Shown: one piece after another, positions 13,528-15,092 of the stretch | How positions within the stretch are numbered: the stretch's first letter is position 1 | Layout: each line of letters starts with the position of its first letter | The notes under the pieces: generated by a model | Seen by the model: the letters and a program-made list of their open reading frames with translations, nothing else | Database searches by the model: none | Told to the model about the DNA's origin: nothing | Origin: an uncultured Prevotella sp. | GTDB taxonomy: Bacteria > Bacteroidota > Bacteroidia > Bacteroidales > Bacteroidaceae | Direction of reading: 5' to 3' | DNA length: 15,092 bases | Assembly: GCA_937906495.1 (NCBI GenBank) | Contig: CALCVT010000068.1 | Location: forward strand, 1-15,092 | Made by a program: the position numbers and the translations under genes

Positions 13528-14700
13528 ATGAAAAAGATTCTCTTAGCACTCGCATTTGCAAGTTTAGGAACCACAGCCGCACTTGCACAAGAATACGAAA
13601 TTCCCCAACAAAAATATAGCGTAGCCACTAATTCATTTTGGGCAAACTGGTTTATAAGCGCTGGCATTTCAGGCAACGCATTCTATACATCACAGGAAGC
13701 CGCCTCGGTAAAGGGAAACCCCTTTAGCGACAAACGTGGTACGCTCGGGTTTACCATAGCCATCGGCAAATGGTTCACCCCCGGCATCGGCTTGCGCACA
13801 AAGTTCGATGGTGTATGGGGCAAGCAGGTAAACACCGAAAACAACCACCCCATATATAATATGGTGAACCTTCACGAAGACGTTATGTTCAACCTTTCAA
13901 ACATGCTCTGCGGATACAACGAAAAGCGCGTTTGGAACTTTATACCCTACGTAGGTCTCGGATGGGTACGCAATACCGACACCAAAGCCGACGAAATTTC
14001 ATACCATTTTGGTTTGCTCAACAACTTCAGAGTAAGCAAACGCGTACAATTGTTTGCCGACCTGAGCCTTGCAGCCTACGAAGGTAGCATCGATGGCAGC
14101 TACAAGTCAACCGTAACCGACAACTGGGCATCATACGGCAAATTTAAAGCACACCATTGGGACAAGAAACTCAGTCTTGAACTAGGTGTTACCTACAATT
14201 TAGGTAAATACAATTGGGAAAAGACCCCCGATGTAGACGCACTCATGGCCATGAACAAAGAGCAAATGGATGCTTTGAACCAGTCGCTCAAAGAACAACA
14301 GGACGAGAATGCACGCCTGCGCGATATGCTCGAAGCAGCCAACGAGAAAGAAACGCCCGTAGTTCAAAGCAGCAAAGAGTTTGTAGGCACATCGGCTAGC
14401 GTATTCTTCAATATCAACTCTGCTAAAATTGCAAGCCGTAAAGACCTTGTCAACGTAAAGGAATTGGCAGAATATGCCAAGAACAACGATGTCAAGATTG
14501 TTGTTACCGGCTACGCCGACAGCAAAACTGGTTCGAACGAATACAACCAGCAACTCTCGCTCAAACGTGCCGAAACAGTTGCTAACGAACTCGTTAAGAT
14601 GGGCGTTAACCGCGACAACATCATTACCGAAGCTAAAGGCGGTGTTGCTAATCTCTCACCCTTCTCGTACAACCGCCGCGCAACTGTAAAAATTCAGTAA
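13528..14700 (+). CDS. OmpA-family outer-membrane protein
   Basis: A 390-residue protein that anchors the outer membrane to peptidoglycan. The signal peptide is residues 1-20 (MKKILLALAFASLGTTAALA, cleavage before Gln21). A beta-barrel region follows at about 30-228, with alternating aromatic strands such as TLGFTIAIGKWFTPGIGLRTKFD and KLSLELGVTYNLGKY. A coiled-coil spacer at about 236-275 (KEQMDALNQSLKEQQDENARL) leads to the OmpA C-terminal domain (about 285-390). The peptidoglycan-binding pattern is present as GYADSKTGSNEYNQQLSLKRAETV, with Asp331 and Arg346 at the diaminopimelate-contacting positions of the family. Size and layout resemble the Porphyromonas gingivalis OmpA-like proteins Pgm6/Pgm7. 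It has its own promoter and terminator, so it is a single-gene transcript, probably abundant. It is a plausible client of the upstream SurA-like chaperones. Confidence 0.95.
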   Translation: MKKILLALAFASLGTTAALAQEYEIPQQKYSVATNSFWANWFISAGISGNAFYTSQEAASVKGNPFSDKRGTLGFTIAIGKWFTPGIGLRTKFDGVWGKQVNTENNHPIYNMVNLHEDVMFNLSNMLCGYNEKRVWNFIPYVGLGWVRNTDTKADEISYHFGLLNNFRVSKRVQLFADLSLAAYEGSIDGSYKSTVTDNWASYGKFKAHHWDKKLSLELGVTYNLGKYNWEKTPDVDALMAMNKEQMDALNQSLKEQQDENARLRDMLEAANEKETPVVQSSKEFVGTSASVFFNINSAKIASRKDLVNVKELAEYAKNNDVKIVVTGYADSKTGSNEYNQQLSLKRAETVANELVKMGVNRDNIITEAKGGVANLSPFSYNRRATVKIQ

Positions 14701-14721
14701 ATACAGAAGATTATTAACCAT

Positions 14722-14759
14722 AAAAAAGAGTCGGTTCTGCAACGAACCGACTCTTTTTT
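14722..14759 (+). terminator. Strong, potentially bidirectional intrinsic terminator after ompA-like gene
   Basis: A perfect 16-bp stem (14722-14737 with 14744-14759) closes a 6-nt loop, tgcaac. The stem consists of A6, gagtcggttc and the complement ending in T6. It starts 22 nt after the stop codon. The A6 and T6 flanks would let it work in both directions. Confidence 0.9.
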
Positions 14760-15092
14760 ACATATCCCACCAGCCGTATTACTTCGACCAGACAGGGCAT
14801 ACACATGGAACCCTCTATATTTACCTCCGAATCACTATCAAACCATAAAATAATAATTCAAGCAATTTAGGTAAAATCAATAAATTCCCCAACAAAACGT
14901 AATTAGCCTGTCTCAACCATTACGAACGAAAGTACTAAGCAGGAAAAATTAAAACGCCCTTCAATATTTCTGTTTCCGAAGGCTGCTTAAAATCAAAAAA
15001 CAACTTGAAGCGCTGCACACAAGCTATGACGTAAAAACGAAGTCGTCTAAACTAATGAATGCTTAACACTTCCTTAGGAGCAGAACGGCAAA
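14760..15092. other. Non-coding right end, nothing recognised
   Basis: These 333 bases carry no open frame of useful length on either strand; all three minus-strand frames entering from the right edge stop within about 40 bases. I see no tRNA-like cloverleaf, exact TAnnTTTG box or strong inverted repeat. It may be the spacer before the next gene. Confidence 0.5.

Noticed and set aside
1..15092. CRISPR array, transposon, prophage, toxin-antitoxin or defence genes
   Set aside because: I looked for spaced direct repeats, transposase or integrase motifs and terminal repeats and saw none; the content is ordinary core-genome DNA.

Overview
The window reads as chromosomal housekeeping DNA from a member of the Bacteroidales (Bacteroidota), probably close to Prevotellaceae or Porphyromonadaceae; I cannot name a genus. 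The case rests on several points. The promoters fit the Bacteroidota pattern (TTG, 20 bp, TAnnTTTG) rather than -35/-10 boxes. The leaders are AT-rich and lack Shine-Dalgarno sites. The proteins are typical of the group: an OmpA of the Porphyromonas Pgm6/7 type, an OstA-like protein, paired parvulins beside guaB and mutL, and a 415-residue PGK.

Left part (1-4785). Three genes lie on the minus strand. In transcription order they are pgk (phosphoglycerate kinase), a lipoprotein resembling the substrate-binding component of an ABC transporter, and a 705-residue TPR protein. The lipoprotein and TPR genes are 26 bp apart and probably form an operon. A strong hairpin separates them from pgk. The region between pgk and the divergent small gene holds a likely pgk promoter, a nested inverted repeat and a 10-bp palindrome.

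Middle part (4786-13308). A 71-residue small protein is followed by guaB (IMP dehydrogenase), which has its own well-formed promoter. Next come four co-oriented genes: a parvulin-type peptidyl-prolyl isomerase, a SurA-like isomerase, an OstA/LptA-like protein and mutL. The first three carry signal peptides and look like an outer-membrane biogenesis set: periplasmic chaperones plus a lipopolysaccharide-transport-type jelly-roll protein. Every junction from guaB to mutL contains an inverted repeat of unrelated sequence. The one after guaB is a full intrinsic terminator ending only 7 nt before the next start codon.

Right part (13309-15092). A strong promoter drives an OmpA-family porin-like protein that ends in a near-perfect terminator with a 16-bp stem. 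This outer-membrane protein is a plausible client of the upstream chaperones. The last 333 bases hold no gene that I can see.

I find no mobile element, CRISPR array, tRNA, rRNA or defence system. The points worth a second look are the hairpin at each gene junction, the terminator pressed against the isomerase start, a Thr for Glu change in the MutL endonuclease motif, the regular 29-residue repeat of the OstA-like protein with a probable TTG start, and possible switching leaders upstream of pgk and ompA.
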